Below are positions 22,761-36,164 of a DNA stretch of 64,000 bases, one piece after another. Location: the NCBI GenBank assembly GCA_023614405.1, contig CM042694.1:354596010-354660009 (forward strand). Direction: 5' to 3'. Source of the DNA: Avena insularis. Lineage: Eukaryota; Streptophyta; Magnoliopsida; Poales; Poaceae. The number at the start of each line of letters is the position of its first letter. Position 1 is the first letter of the stretch. The notes beneath the pieces were generated by a model. It was not told the DNA's origin, did not search any database, and saw only the letters and a list, made by a program, of their open reading frames with translations. The position numbers were made by a program, and so were the translations under genes.

Positions 22761-25700
22761 TGTAACATCCCAAAACTTTAATCCAAGGTTATTAAGATCC
22801 AAATCATCAAAATTAGGGTTAACAAAAACTTTTCCAATTAAAATTATTAAAGCATTCATGTGTGTGTGCATTTAAAATAGGAGTTGTTTGAATTGCCATG
22901 GTTCTGTGATCCATTGATTGTAAAATGATTATTAGGTGAAATAAACAGCATCTAAATCATTCCCAAACATTTCCCAAAGAAAAACAACTCCAAATGAATA
23001 AATGAAGTGAATGGTCATTTTGGCCAAATTAACTATCATGCCTACTTTAGCTATTCCTAGTACTCAAAACCTAACAGAAACAATGATGGATCTTTGCACC
23101 CCTTTCTAGTACACATAATGAGGTACCAAGGCCCACTTTGTGATCTGCCAAAAACATTCAAACACTATTTTTAAATGGCATTTGAAAATTGAATCTATTT
23201 CATATGGGAAGATCCCACTATTTCAAAAACCACTCAAACAAGCTCAAATTTCAAAACCCAAGCACCCACAGAGTCTCAAGCTTAGTACTAGCACACCCAC
23301 CAAAAATCTTTTCAAAATTCAAAAAGAAAGTTCTTGCGGCCATTTCATCAAACACTTGGCAGGCAGGGTTTAAACTGTAATTATAGCTCACTGTTTACTA
23401 CAGGGTTTTGCCCCCATTTGCTCCCACTATCTCCAAATGATCTAACCAAGACCTAACTACCCCATCTCCTACCCCCTAGTGGCAAGGCCAAGCCATGTCG
23501 AGCACCAACTCACGGGCCGACCATGCCCTCACCCTAGCAGACCACCTCCCTCTCTCTCGCCATGTCTAGCAGCTAGCTAGGACCTCACCGCCACCCTCTG
23601 TCCCCTCCCCGAGCCAGGCCAAGCCATGGACCACCCCCAGTACGCCGTGCATTACCTGATTGCGCCATGCCGAGCACACGCTAGAGCGTCGCGCCCGACA
23701 TCACTTACCTTCGAGCACGCACGGCAGACATGCCCATTCGCCGTCCAACGCCTCACAACCACCACTCGCCGTGGAAGCCACCGTCTTTGCCACTCAGAGC
23801 GCCAGCTCCGCCCAACCGCATACCATCGCCCCTAAGCCCGCATTAAAGCCCTAGAGCACCGCCAGGAGACCGTGCGTCGATCGCCGCTCGCAGCCATGCC
23901 GCTAGCAGCCCGTAGCCATGTCGCCACCATCGCCTGGCCATGCCGTGTTGTCCCGTCATCGAACCTATTAAAGGAGGGCACCCCCAGCCATTTGCAGCAC
24001 ACCACTCACCTCCCCTCACCTCACTGACCGTCCCACACCTCTAGCCGGAGCAAGGCGAGCAGCCGTTTGCCAGAATTGCACCGGAGCAGACCGCCTCTGG
24101 AGGAGAAGGGCGCCGCTAATTGCGACCACCCCCGGAGCTACCTCGACCGTCCCTAAGCTCGCCGTCAACCACCAGTCCGTTTGCCCGCCTCGCTGTCATC
24201 GCTGGAGTCCTGGTACGCCCCCTGAGCACCCCCACTGAGCCGCTAGGGTTCGACCTCACCGGCGACCTGTTCGTCGTCGACGACGAGCCCCAGCCGTTGA
24301 TCCTATTTCTAATCTAACGGCCCATATCGCCTGCATCGCCAAGACGTTATGAGCCTCGACCGGTGGACCCCCACAGCTGAGCCCATGGCGGAGTGACACT
24401 GGGCCGGCCCGTTAGAATTCCCGCGCAACCCAGTTAATTTGAATTAGGATTTTTCTATTTAGTTTGAACCTAGTTCCGTCACTTAGTTTGACAATCAATT
24501 CAGAGAGATTTACAAATCCAAATGGAGTGATTCCAATTTTGTTAGAAATCCACTGAAAAGATCTACCCAAGACCGTTGGATTTAATTCAATTAGAGTTAG
24601 AGATCTCTCCTAGTAAAAATAATAAGACAGAAGTATTTGCACCTTGCAACATTTTTATAAAATCAACCATGATAGCTTTTGAGTTGATTCCAACTCTCAA
24701 AAATCACATTTTACCATACCTATCTGAATATGTAATAATATTAAGGTTTACATGGAGTGACTTTGGACTTGTACCAAAATAATGCTATATAGCCATTTCT
24801 AGTCACTTTAAATCATTAAATAATGAACTTAAACCAAAGTAATTATGAACCAACCCTTAAATTACATTCCCCCATGTTAAGATATGTGGTGATGACATGT
24901 GTCCACATGATCCCATATTTTAAGTGGTGAATATTAAATCTTAGTTAATTTTCAATGAGTAGAAATTACTTTTCTAAAATAAAGAGGAAACTATTGAATA
25001 AAACTTGTGATGCTTGTGATGATAATAGATCATCAAATGTGTGCCTTAGAGTGCTAATTAGACTAGTTAAGTATTGTTTGGTGATTGTGTACTCCGTATG
25101 TATTTATAGAAGATAGTACCGACCAAGCTTACGAGGAGGAGGATTTCTACCAAGAGGAGGAAGACAACTTCAACCACTGCACCAACCAAGGCAAGCCACC
25201 ATTAACAATGCAAGCTAACACTTGCAAGTGTTATACTTAGCAAGCTACTATTAGCAAGCTAGGATTAAACTAGATGGTTTAGCAAAGGTGCCTTAGGCAT
25301 GCTTTGGTTAAACTACTTTCACTATTCTTTACCCCAAGTACTAATTTCAAGCTTTACTTCCTTTACTTTACACAAAGTCCTTTACTTGTTTTGAAGGTAT
25401 CATAAAGAGTATAAAACTTGACCTATTTAGATAACTTTAGATGTCATTCTATGGCATGAGATTGATCCCATCTTTCCACCTTAGTGAACACTCTTAACTT
25501 AGTAGTCTAGAGTAGATAAAAACTTGAGTCACTTTAGATGGGAACACTTGGTGAAAATGAATTAAGAAAACCTTGGAATGATGAGTCATTCTATTGAGAT
25601 GTTTTGACATGTGTTGAGAAACACAAATGGTTTATGATGATGAAAATGTTGAGGCATGAGCTTTAACCCTTTTATAAAACTGATGGCTGGATTCGGATGC

Positions 25701-26658
25701 GATACCATTCCAAATTTACCGTACAACCACATTACCTGAATTGGGTAAGGCTTAGCCGGAAGTTTATATGCATTAGTATTAGTTCCCTCGCGGGAGAGGT
25801 TTGAGCTGAGGCTACCTCTCAATGTTGTCCACCTATGCAGTGCCCAAGATGACAGATGGTCATGGTTGGGAGGCCATACTCATAGGAGAGGTGCTTATAC
25901 TAGGGTGTGTAAAGGAAAGGTTATGTTTGATTATCTGCATACTAAGTATGATGATTCAGGGTTATCCCTGACAGATGTATCGAATCTTGTGGTGAAAGTG
26001 TACCACCTCTACAAAGTGTCAAACTATTCGAATAGCCGCGTCTGCGGTTATGGACAGTTCGAATGGCCATACTGTTTCGTTGTCAGATGTTTTCAAAATA
26101 ACTTATGAAATGAATGATGAATCTTGACTTGACCATAACAGGGTTGTGTTTCTGACAATAGCTTCCCAACTTAAGTGATTCTAGAACTTTATTTTATCTT
26201 TCTTTGCTTCAGAACTCAGCTTAGGTTTCAAACTTAACTTTATAGTTAAACATAGAGTTAGCACTTTAACTTAGCACTGTACTACTTGTTAGCGGTAGTT
26301 TGCGAGTACTTAAAGAGTACTCATGGCTTTTTTCCCTAGCTATTCTCATGGCCAGACTATGAAGGAGACTACCAAGATGATGGCCAGCGATTCGCTATGA
26401 TAACTAGGACTATCTGCCTTCGTCAGCATTGCCTGTGCCCCTGAAGATGGACCCCACCGCTATGCTTATCTTTTATTTCCGCTGCTTGTTGTATTAAGAT
26501 TGGATCATGAGATCCTTATTTGTGTAAGGCCTTATGTATGGTTTGTAATGGATGATGTACTGTGATATCCAATCCGTTATGTCTCGCAAAAATGGTAATC
26601 CTGGGATTGCGAGGTATGGCATAACGGGCATCTAGGATTAAAAATCAGGGTGTTGACA
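22761..26658 (+). repeat. 3' LTR of chromovirus, 3.9 kb
   Basis: Starts TGTAACATCCC and ends GGGTGTTGACA. Near its end (26029-26054) it has the block CGAATAGCCGCG...GCGGTTATGGAC, also present in the LARD LTRs at 10376 and 15220. There is no coding content. ORFs of 60-80 codons in it are fortuitous. Confidence 0.9.
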
Positions 26659-27439
26659 AAGGAGAGAAGCTCAGATTAGATGGATCGAACTTCTCCATAT
26701 GGGTTGCCAGTCTCCATGTTCTCCTTAGCGAGAACGACGTGGTCGACTACATACTCGACGGGATGGATTTGGACCTGCCCACTAACCTTGAGACCCCAGA
26801 GGAGCGGAAAGACCGCTATCTCCATCGTGAGATGGCCTCCTATATTTCAGTTGTGATGCATTTCGGAATGGTGGATGAGCTGTGGCCTTTCGTGGGTGAT
26901 GTCAACCCTCGTTCAGTGATGCTACAGCTTAGGACACATTTCGTGGAGCAGACACGCATTTGGGAGCATGAGCTGATGGGAGACTTCCTCTCCATTAAGA
27001 TGGAGGAGAACTCATCACTAGACGACCACTTGGAGCACATGCATGATGTGTACATGAGGCCTGCATACTTCCTAGACGTCTGGATTACGGGCTCTTTTGC
27101 AAACGCTGTTGTGCTGCGGTCGCTACCACCAAGCTACCAAGCACAAGTCAGGACTTGCGTAATGAAGGGCGACATGGAAACAATGGAGTTCCACCGGTTC
27201 ATGACACATCTCAGGAATGTGTTGGTTGAACCAGATGTCGCTCAGGTCGTCAACGACAAAGGTATATATTTGATATACAGTTTTGTAAATGTTATAATCT
27301 TGCAAACACATTGCAGTGTTAAGTATATCTGATACTTGTTCTGTTTTGCTGAAAACAGGTCCTTCTGCATGAGAGGTGCTTGCTGGAGAGGAGGTGACGT
27401 TGCGTGTTTATGGCGAGCATGATGATGATGGCCGATGAC

Positions 27440-30095
27440 ACTCTCCCTCAACATTTATCATTTAGTTTATGTTTTAGGATGATTATTGTAATCAAGAGAT
27501 TATGAACTTCTTTAGTTTGTCTCACACTTCGTGAGACGGTTATTCATACGAGTTTGTAACAAACAGTTGTTCTACTTTTATGAATGATTTCTATTCGTGT
27601 TCATATCTTGTTTGATTACTTGTGAATTATCCTTGTTGTTTGAAACTAATTGATAATGCATGAACATTTGTAAAACATTAAAATGCCTTGTTTAAAATAC
27701 CCAACTTAATGATATTTCAGTAATGAATGAAAAACCATTGTTTAAATTCAAAGTTATGTGATAATATGTGAAAGTCATTCGATTTATTATCACATATAAA
27801 TCATGCCTAAGTTCAGCAAAATAACTTGAACACCGTGTATTACTTGAATACAAAGTGTTTAATGAATTGATAAAAGTGAATACATATTTGATGTATTATG
27901 TTTTAACAAAAATGGTAATTATCATTAAATAATTGTTTAAATGTGTAAAGTAGTTTACCAAAGGAAACATGAATATGAAACTATTTGATTTGATCAAAGT
28001 GTTTCATCAATAAAAGGGTATAAGTATAAAAGAGAATCTAATTACTATGATTTGATCAATAGTAATGAAATTCAACTTTATAAGAATGGCATAAAAGTAA
28101 CTGTGGAATGCAAAGCGTTTTGAAACGTCAAAATGCAAAGCATCACAATGTGATATTAGATATCAAAGGGGTTGAATACAAGGCACCAAATAAATCGTTG
28201 TAGTGTAGATGTAGAGACCATTAGCTTAGAAATAGTTAGCACTCAATTAGATTTTGGTAAACCATTTGAATTCATGAAAGTTCTGGGGTTATTCGATATA
28301 ACCAAAACAATAACGAATAAGTCCTTGTAGAGTATTCATTGGAAACTTTGAATACGAAATCCATAGCTGAAGCCAAAAGGAAAGAAAAACTTGTATTGCT
28401 TGGATTTTGGTGCATTCTCGAGAAAGATCACTTTTAGTGATGTTTCTCAATTATGAAGCAAATGGAAATTAGTGAAAAACACGATGAGGATTCAAAACCC
28501 TGCATAGAGTGTTGAGAAGCGCAACAGACAATGTTCCTGAATGATTCTCTGCACAGAAGGAAAGAATCAATGATATTGATCATTGTGTTTTTCCCTCCAC
28601 TATTGTTTTTCACTACATGAAGCAGGATTCAAACTGTAAATCCATATCTTGTATGGAGACATTTGTGGATCATTTATCATGATTCTTGGAATATGACATG
28701 TCTACGAACTACTAAGGAAATAATGGTAAACTAAAATTATGAGAAATCCTAGAAACAAAATTCCCTTGAGATTAGAAAGCAATTCATTGTTGAATCTCAC
28801 AAGTAAAAGGGGTTACTTGGATTTTCCCAAATGACTGTAAAGCCATAGGAAAAAGGGGTGAATGACAAAAGCACAATTTGTCAAGTATTGGACAAATTCA
28901 GATGAATTTGATTTATGTGTGCTGAATGTCTGAGGATTTAAAACTAGTAACAGTATTAGTATCTCATAGTAAATCTCCAACTTTGATACTTGATCAAAGA
29001 ATTTTGAAGTTGTTCAAAATAGTGAGTGGATATGCAATTTGCATAAAATTGAGTGGGAGCTATGAAAGTCTTCCTGAAACAATATGTGATTGACATATTT
29101 TTAAGTGGGAGCAATATAAGTCTCGAATTCAAATATGTAGGAACATATTTTGAGTGGGAGCTTGTAGGAGTAATTCTTAAGTATGTTAAGGATGAAAGCG
29201 CAAATACTTATAAATAATGATTTATAAGATGTAGAAGTTGATAATAGGTGTATTGTGATATTATGTAGTATTCCTTAAGGGACTCTGAAAAGTGTTTCAG
29301 AATAGAAGTTAATTAAGGAAATGGTCCTTAATAACTCAAATTAGGAATAGTATTAAGTTTAACATCAATGGTTGAAAGAAAGAAAAGGATGATCATCATC
29401 CACTATGTTAAGACATAGGTTCTATCTTAGTAAACCATGATGATAACTTAGCATAATATGTGATCCAATAAGGAACGTTTGAAAGTGATTAAGTTTGAAT
29501 CACAGAGCGTTGAGCTAAATTTGTCCACAGTGTCTAATAGAGAACTGTAGACATGTTTTCCAAATCCATAAAGGATGGCATATCTTAAAGCATAAAGAGT
29601 TATGTTATAAGGGAATATGTTGGAAACTCCTGTAGATACCAATTAAAGTCAAGTAGGAAGCGAGGTGAACAAAACATCGAAAGTTGCACAGAGTGCACTA
29701 GTGTTTCGATGAATACATTTATAATAATAGATAAGGGTACCATCTAAAGTGTTGTATAATGTTATGGCAGGGCTAGTTTGCTTTTAACATAGAATGATGT
29801 GTCCCAGGGCAAAGTGCCCATGAGAAAGCCCTCGAGGTTGATCTAACGTCACTGTAGACTCCTGGAATCAGGCCTCGTTCTGCTGCCATAGCGACGATGC
29901 ATACACACAGATGCTATCATGTGATGATAAAGTATTAATGTCAATCAAGGTGACATTAGTAAGTTGCAAAGGATTTGGGACTGTAAAGTACAGACCCAAG
30001 ACTCACCTCTTCCATGAGCAAGCATGTTTAGGGTACCGGATATATGGTGCCAAAGATTGAGAACAGATGCAGCTAGTGTATTTGTACTCTAGTGC
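27440..30095 (+). other. AT-rich non-coding interior of Angela-like element
   Basis: About 2.7 kb without a convincing coding frame in either direction. It replaces the protease-integrase-reverse transcriptase-RNase H genes of an autonomous Copia element. At 29040-29165 a purine-rich block, AGTGGGAGC, recurs at 29052, 29104 and 29153, about 50 bp apart, resembling the element's own polypurine tract. Confidence 0.65.
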
Positions 30096-30106
30096 AAGTG
30101 GGAGAC
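30096..30106 (+). other. Polypurine tract of Angela-like element
   Basis: CAAGTGGGAGAC lies directly before the 3' LTR start at 30107. It primes plus-strand DNA synthesis in this family. The same tract precedes the LTR at 53333. Confidence 0.85.
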
Positions 30107-31300
30107 TGTTGGAAATATGCCCTAGAGACAAATAGTAGTAAGGACTATTATCATATTTCATATAGTTTATGATTAAGTTTTATATCATGTTATAACTGTA
30201 TTGAGTGGAAACATCAATACACGTGTGATATACAAACAACAGGGGTTCCCAGTGAAACTCTAGTCACTGGTTCATTGGTCAACAGATGATCATGTTTCCT
30301 GATCATGTGGCATTTATGCCAGTTGGAAATGAGGTCATCTCATTCTGAGAATGAGATGATGAACCAATACCCAACCTAAACATCGTGACCCGATCATGTC
30401 ATGAAGTTCAAGTTACAATGATTAGAAATGGATCCTCGTAGACTATTCCTTAGACCGTGAGGCTATATCAATCACTGCCTCCCGAGAGTGCTTAGATAGC
30501 ATCAAACGCCATCTGGTAAAACGGGGGTTATAAAGGTGTGTTCAGGTATTCGGAGGAAACCGTAGAGGAAATATATGTCAAGAGCGGGATTTGTCCATCC
30601 ATGTGACAGGAAGATACTCAAGGGCCCACTCGGAGAGGTTATATCCAATAGCTGCGCAGCGTGTGATTTAATCACAGGGATATCACTTGTCGGAACGAGT
30701 CAAGTAGCATTGTTCAGTAACGAGATTGAACACGACATGGTGATGTCATTGATTAGATCTCGGGCAATGCAAGTATCGAGTGACAAAGGGAATAAGACAC
30801 GACTTTCCTGGTTCAAACAACGAAAGATCTTTGTGGAACGCACAGGGGTCACATGGCCATCCACGTCCCTCTGTCGATCATTGGTGTGGGAGTGTCCCGA
30901 CCATGTATGGAGTGTTCCCAAACCGTGGGGTATCACGCTTAAGGGCTTGATGATGCTTAGAGAGTGTTTATAGGATCGGTAGAATCACCGAAGAAAAGAA
31001 GAGAGAAAACCGGAAGGGTTTCGGTAAGTTCGGAGGATGTCCGGAGTGGAGGTGGAAGGTGTTCCATAGCCACGGAGGTTGAATAATATGTGAATGAATG
31101 TTAAATAATGATTTAATCATTTATTCATAATTATTTAATAAATAGAAAAATCAATTAAATGGTCAAAGGCTTAATGGGCCAATTCCCGGAGGGGAAAAGG
31201 CCCAAGAGGGGATCCCACCCCTAGGAAGGCCTAGGGGGTGGCTGGCGCCCCTAGTGGGCCTTCCCCCACATGGGGCCCATGGTGGGAGCTGGCCGGCGCG
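30107..31300 (+). repeat. 3' LTR of Angela-like element, first part
   Basis: Starts TGTTGGAAATATGCCC and is colinear with 6165-7237 plus the first 130 bp after 16165. It is interrupted after 31300 by the Athila-like element, with GCGCG (31296-31300) duplicated at 39210-39214. Confidence 0.92.
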
Positions 31301-32814
31301 TGATGACCCACAAGTATACGGGATGTATCGCAGTATTTTTGATAAGTAAGAGTGTCGAACCCAACGAGGAGCAGAAGGTGCTGGCTAGTGGTATGGATCA
31401 GGAATTCTCTGCAAATACTTAGCAAACGGATTTTTAGGGGTTTTTGATAAAGCAAGTAAACGAAGTACGAGTAAATAAAATATAGTAGGAATAAATACAG
31501 CAAGTGGCCCAATCCTTTATGCAGCAAAGGACAATCCGGTTGTATTACTTAAGATGACCAAACGTTCTCGAGGACACATGGGAAGACTGTCAAGTGCTTT
31601 CGCTTCATATAGTTGATTAATCTTCTTTACCTTGCTAAGTGTTGTGTGGGTGGACCTGTGCTAATGTACCGACCTTCCTAGGACTAATACATACTTGTAA
31701 TTAAACCCCTTGCAAACATCCGTAAGTACAAGAATGTAATTAAGGTAGAAACCTAACGATAGCTTTAAACTCTAAGACCCTTATGTCCCTTGTGCAATGG
31801 TTTCCTAACGGGGGTTCAGGTTTCTGTCACGCTGGCAACCCCTACGATTAGTAGCCAAATACACAATGCATTCCCCTAGGCCCATATAGGTGAAGTGTCA
31901 TGTAGTCGATGTTCACATGACACCACTAGAAGAAGTACACCACAACTTAAATATCAAACTATTGAATCTTTCTCAACACAACTCCACTACTAACAACATG
32001 ACTTCTCCCATGTCCTCAAGAACAAAACGAACTACTCACAAGACATCATATGGATCATGATTAGAGATGGAATAATGATGTATAACAATCTGAACATAAA
32101 CAATAATTCAACGGTTCACTCAATAGCATCAACTACAAAGAGTAATCAACACCGGGAAAGTTTCCCCTATGAACTATGCAAGATTCAACACAATTGTTAC
32201 AGCAATATGGATATGGTGATGAGGGTTATGATGGTGATGATGGTCGTGATGATGATGATGATGATGATCCCGATGAAGTCCAACTTGATGGTGGTGTTGA
32301 TGGCGACGATCTCCCCTCTTCGGGAAGGAATTCCCCCGGAAGAAATCTGTCTGTCGGAGAGATCTTTCTCTCTCGGTGTTTTTCGCCCCGCAGAGGCGGC
32401 GGAATCTATCTGTGGTCGCTCCCCGAGTCTTAGGGTTTCGGGAGGATAATATACGCCAGAGGGGAGTGCCTGGAGTAGGCCAGGGTGGCCACACCACCTG
32501 CTGGCGCGGCCTAGGGCTGCCCACGCCAGGGGGTGGTGTGGGCCCCCTGTGGCCCATCTCCAGGCCCCTTCTGGCTTCCTTCGTCTTCTGGAAAAATAGA
32601 ATTTTCTGTATATTTTCCCGGATTTTCTGATCTTCACGAATTTTGCCTCCAAACAACACCTTTTCCATCAGAATCCTGACTGCAGCGGTCCATGCTCCAA
32701 AGTCATCAACCATGCAAAAACAGATGAAATAACATAAGCACCTCTCAATACGAAATATATCAATGAATAACTGTGAATTATGACATAGAATAGTGATGCA
32801 AAATGGACGTATCA
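31301..32814 (-). repeat. 3' LTR of Athila-like element
   Basis: 1514 bp. The GAT run here (about 32210-32275) differs in length and composition from the one in the other LTR, as expected of microsatellite slippage. It is followed on its inner side by the polypurine tract. Confidence 0.9.
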
Positions 32815-32828
32815 ACTCCCCCCAAGCT
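32815..32828 (-). other. Polypurine tract of Athila-like element
   Basis: On the minus strand AAGCTTGGGGGGAGT runs directly into the 3' LTR start TGATACGTCC. Confidence 0.85.
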
Positions 32829-35800
32829 TAGACTTCGCTTGTCCTCAAGCGAAACTGAGCTCAATAAACATGGCCTCAGGTTTATGGAGTGAAGAGCCGA
32901 TAAAAGAATACGGACAAGAAGCATCACATTCATCAAATACATAGATCATAATAGAAGACAACTCACTATTATATAACTCAACTTGTAATAGGTAAAGGAA
33001 ACACAATAAAGATACATAAAGTGAATCATAATTGGCAATGGCAAACTTAGCTCTTGGTCGAAGAATAGTTGATAATTTGCTGGAGTTCACAAATAACTGG
33101 TTTTCAATGATAGCTTTCAAAGTAGTAAACATCAAGATAAGAGCAATGTGCAAAACAAGGAACATAAGCAACATGATTGAATAAATCATATGAATGAATG
33201 AAACACAACAACTCAAAATACTTGCTGAGGTAGAAGGGAATAGGTTTACTGACTCAACTAAAAAGTAAAAGAAATGCCCTTCGCAGAGGGAAGCAGGGAT
33301 TGCAAGTCTCATAAAGAGCTCCCAAAAATTATGATACTTACTAGCTTTCAGCTCTCATTGCCCCTATCATAAGCATCTTTAGGTGATTAAGGTTAAAGTG
33401 ATCAAATATGAGAATCTCATGTCCCTTGAATACGAGGGCCGCTCCTCATGCTACTCAAGTTTAGTCACCAGTAAGTTCTTGTCATCGTAAGCATATGTGT
33501 ATCATAGAGAACCGCCAACGGGGTACCCCTTGCCCGATGATATGGAAGAATCCCCATATCAAAATGACAAGGCAAGCAGACAACAAGAATCTCAACAATC
33601 TTCTTATTTACCATGGGAATATGGTGCTTTTTTCCCTCTCTTTCCTCTTTTCATAATCTCTTTTTTTCTTTTTCTCTTTTTTCTCAATATCGAACACTTT
33701 TTTTTATAAGAAGAATGCTTCATAGATGCTTGTTATGGTTACGCTGCAGGTTTCCACCATGTCAGCATGGATTAGACCAGCGGCCCAGGCGTTTCTCTAA
33801 CACACACGCATAACTCCATGGACTTACAAGCTCCCCTTTCATTTCACACCGACGACATCCATAGACAAAAGAACATGATATCAACTAGGTACAAAGTACC
33901 CATGCAATGTTGAAAGCGTTCCCCATGACAGCATGGTTCTGCTAATTCACAACTTACAAAGCGCAAGCATATACGCAAATAGGTGAGCACAATGGTTCAA
34001 GTTTATTAAATGCAAGAAAGTAAAGTGTGCCATCAAGTTCGTGAGAGCTTTAATCACTAATTTTCACATAACAAGTTTAATTTGGGAGGTAGATAAAACA
34101 AGAATTTACTTGGAATAGCAATAGTGCTAATAGGTAGGTATGGTGGACACAAATGGCAAAGGTTTTGGTTTAAAGGAGTGGATGCACGAGAAGAATTCCC
34201 TCTCAGTACAGGTTTTTGGCTAGCAAGGCTGGGTAGCAAGTATAAGAGTTGAAGGAAACAACCAAACATACAAGTGATAAAAAACAAACATGCAATCTTC
34301 CTTGGAAGCACAAAAGATCTTAACTAGAGAATACTAAACTTATGAGCAAATCAAGAAAGAAAGACGATAAAATAATTTTTCTTTAGAGTACTTTTATCTT
34401 TTTCATTCAACTCTCAAAAATAGTGTTGCTACTGACCAAGCCAGGTTTGCCAAAACCAACTAAATTAACTCAATGATCCCAAAGTGATACCAATACTAAC
34501 GACAAGATCAATCACATAACCATGAATTGAAAACTAATATAAGCTATGAAAAAGAGTGAATGATAGAACTTCTCATTAATATTCCATAACAACAACTCAC
34601 ACCAAGGGATACATATCTAACGAGAGAGGGGACACTTCCATAATGCAAACCAAACTACATAATAACTCCTCTATTCATGATATGACTCTACTAAAAAGGT
34701 AAAAAGATAGAAGATAGTGATGTGATACCGCGGCGCTCCCCCAAGCTTGGAACAAACCAAGGGGATGATAAACCTGATGACGAATTACTCCTTTGGTGGT
34801 GGTGGTAATATTTTCTTAGTTGATGTGAGGTAATCTTCCAGCATCTTGCGAAGCCTATTATTCTCCCATTGAAGCATGTCCACCTTCCTTCTCAAGTCTC
34901 GGTACTTATCGCAGAACTCCTTAGTGACTCGTAGGGCTTCCGTTGATGCAGGGCAAGTGACTAAAGGTACCAGCCCCTACTTGGGGTCTTGGAGATCCTC
35001 CTCCATAGGCTCCTTCCCTTTATCTTTGGCGGACACCATTGTGCTTCTAAACTTTCAAAGAGTATGTCCTGGCAGAAACATATCAAAAAAAACACGACGA
35101 AAACATGATATACCAACCTCGGGGGATCCGGGGGGTTATATATTACGAAGTTTCATATCAAAAGGAAGGTACTGGGAGAAAACGAGTCGGAGGCGGAGTC
35201 CGGGGTGGACTCACCACAGGTGGGGGCTGACGGGGAGGGCCCGCGCCACAGGGTGGTGTGAGCCACCCTGGCTCCATTTCCGTCCCTTTATTGCTTCGTA
35301 ACTTTCCTTATTGACTAAAAACTGCAAAAATATAGTTGGATAGTATTTTCGCGGAACTTTTCTTACTAGAACTGTTACCTATTTGAAAGCGGACTCTGCA
35401 GGTCTCTGAATTTGATCCTTGATGAATTTCTCCGGAGTTATTACTTGAATAATATCAATATCTTCATCTTCATACACTTATTACTTGAGTCATAAAACCC
35501 TTCTCTTCCTTATTACACCATTATCTCCATCACCTAGAAATTTCTTTCTCACAAAACTCCACACAGTTCTCATTAGCAACATTAGTATATATGAAGTGAT
35601 AAAACCTTTTGAGTCCAACTTCAACCGAAAACCATCAAAACATAAGCTACTGTAACAACTCCTTCCGAATACCCAAAAAGAATTCAAAAAGGAAGTCGAA
35701 TAAAGAAGCAAATGCAAGAGTGGCAAAATCTGTCAAAACAGACCAGCAGGTAAAGATCAATTTTTTCGAAAATCTTCTCTTGCTCAAATAAAAAAGTGCA

Positions 35801-36164
35801 AAACTAACGAAAGTTAAATAACAACCTGAGGCAGAAGCACAAAAAATTACAGCTCAATCCGACATACATAGATCTCTCACGAATTTTTACGGTGAAGCAC
35901 AAAAATCTGTTTCGGGACAGCAACTTCCCCAAATCTTACTTCTCTCTCATTAGAGGTTGATCTTGACACAAAAACCAAACAAAAGGGATAAGGAGAGGTT
36001 ATTACCGAAGTAATAACTTCCAAGACTCAAAGAAACAAAAACAAACTGAAAGCAAGAATAAACTGGGTTGTCTCCTAAAAAGCTCTTTCTTTATAGCCAT
36101 TAAGATGGGCATGATAATTTTGAAGATGTCCACTCAGGAATATGAATTGAAGTGAAAGAGAGCA
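32815..36164 (-). other. Non-coding interior of Athila-like element
   Basis: 3.3 kb between gag and the 3' LTR with no pol or envelope-like domain. The polypurine tract is at 32815-32828 (minus strand AAGCTTGGGGGGAGT). A close relative, AAGCTTGGGGGAGC, occurs at about 34737-34750, and a third, GCTTGGGGGAG, inside gag at about 37141-37152. Otherwise it is AT-rich with only short frames. Confidence 0.7.

Larger units (their letters stand above)
17644..26658 (+). mobile_element. Tekay-like chromovirus (Ty3/gypsy), decayed, 5' LTR truncated
   Basis: The exact target duplication AAGGA is at 17639-17643 and 26659-26663. The 3' LTR is complete (22761-26658, 3898 bp, TGTAACATCCC...GTTGACA). The 5' LTR keeps only its first 890 bp or so (17644-18534). 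The rest, with the primer-binding site and gag start, is deleted. The order gag, protease, reverse transcriptase, RNase H, integrase, chromodomain identifies a chromovirus. The LTR start and RT sequence fit the Tekay/Del lineage, and that lineage name is inferred. Confidence 0.9.
17605..27332 (+). pseudogene. Copia gag gene split by the chromovirus insertion
   Basis: The gag start codon is at 17605. After about 13 codons the gene is interrupted by the Tekay-like element (17644-26658), and the frame resumes at 26664 past the AAGGA duplicate. The resumed part encodes a Copia gag (UBN2-like) domain: KLRLDGSNFSIWV near its start, then W, F and hydrophobic blocks, and LPPSYQ about 130 residues later. 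The unspliced frame ends at 27332. A GT at 27262 and an AG at 27357 resemble an intron, and using it would end the protein a few codons on. Gag would form the particle, and nothing else is encoded by this element. Confidence 0.75.

Noticed and set aside
27262..27358. Confident spliced intron after Copia gag
   Set aside because: GT and AG are present, and splicing is known for some BARE transcripts, but the downstream frame closes within a few codons, so it is kept only as a possibility.
32174..32815. 213-codon His-rich ORF on the minus strand
   Set aside because: It lies in the Athila LTR; the His run is the translation of the ATG/ATC microsatellite.
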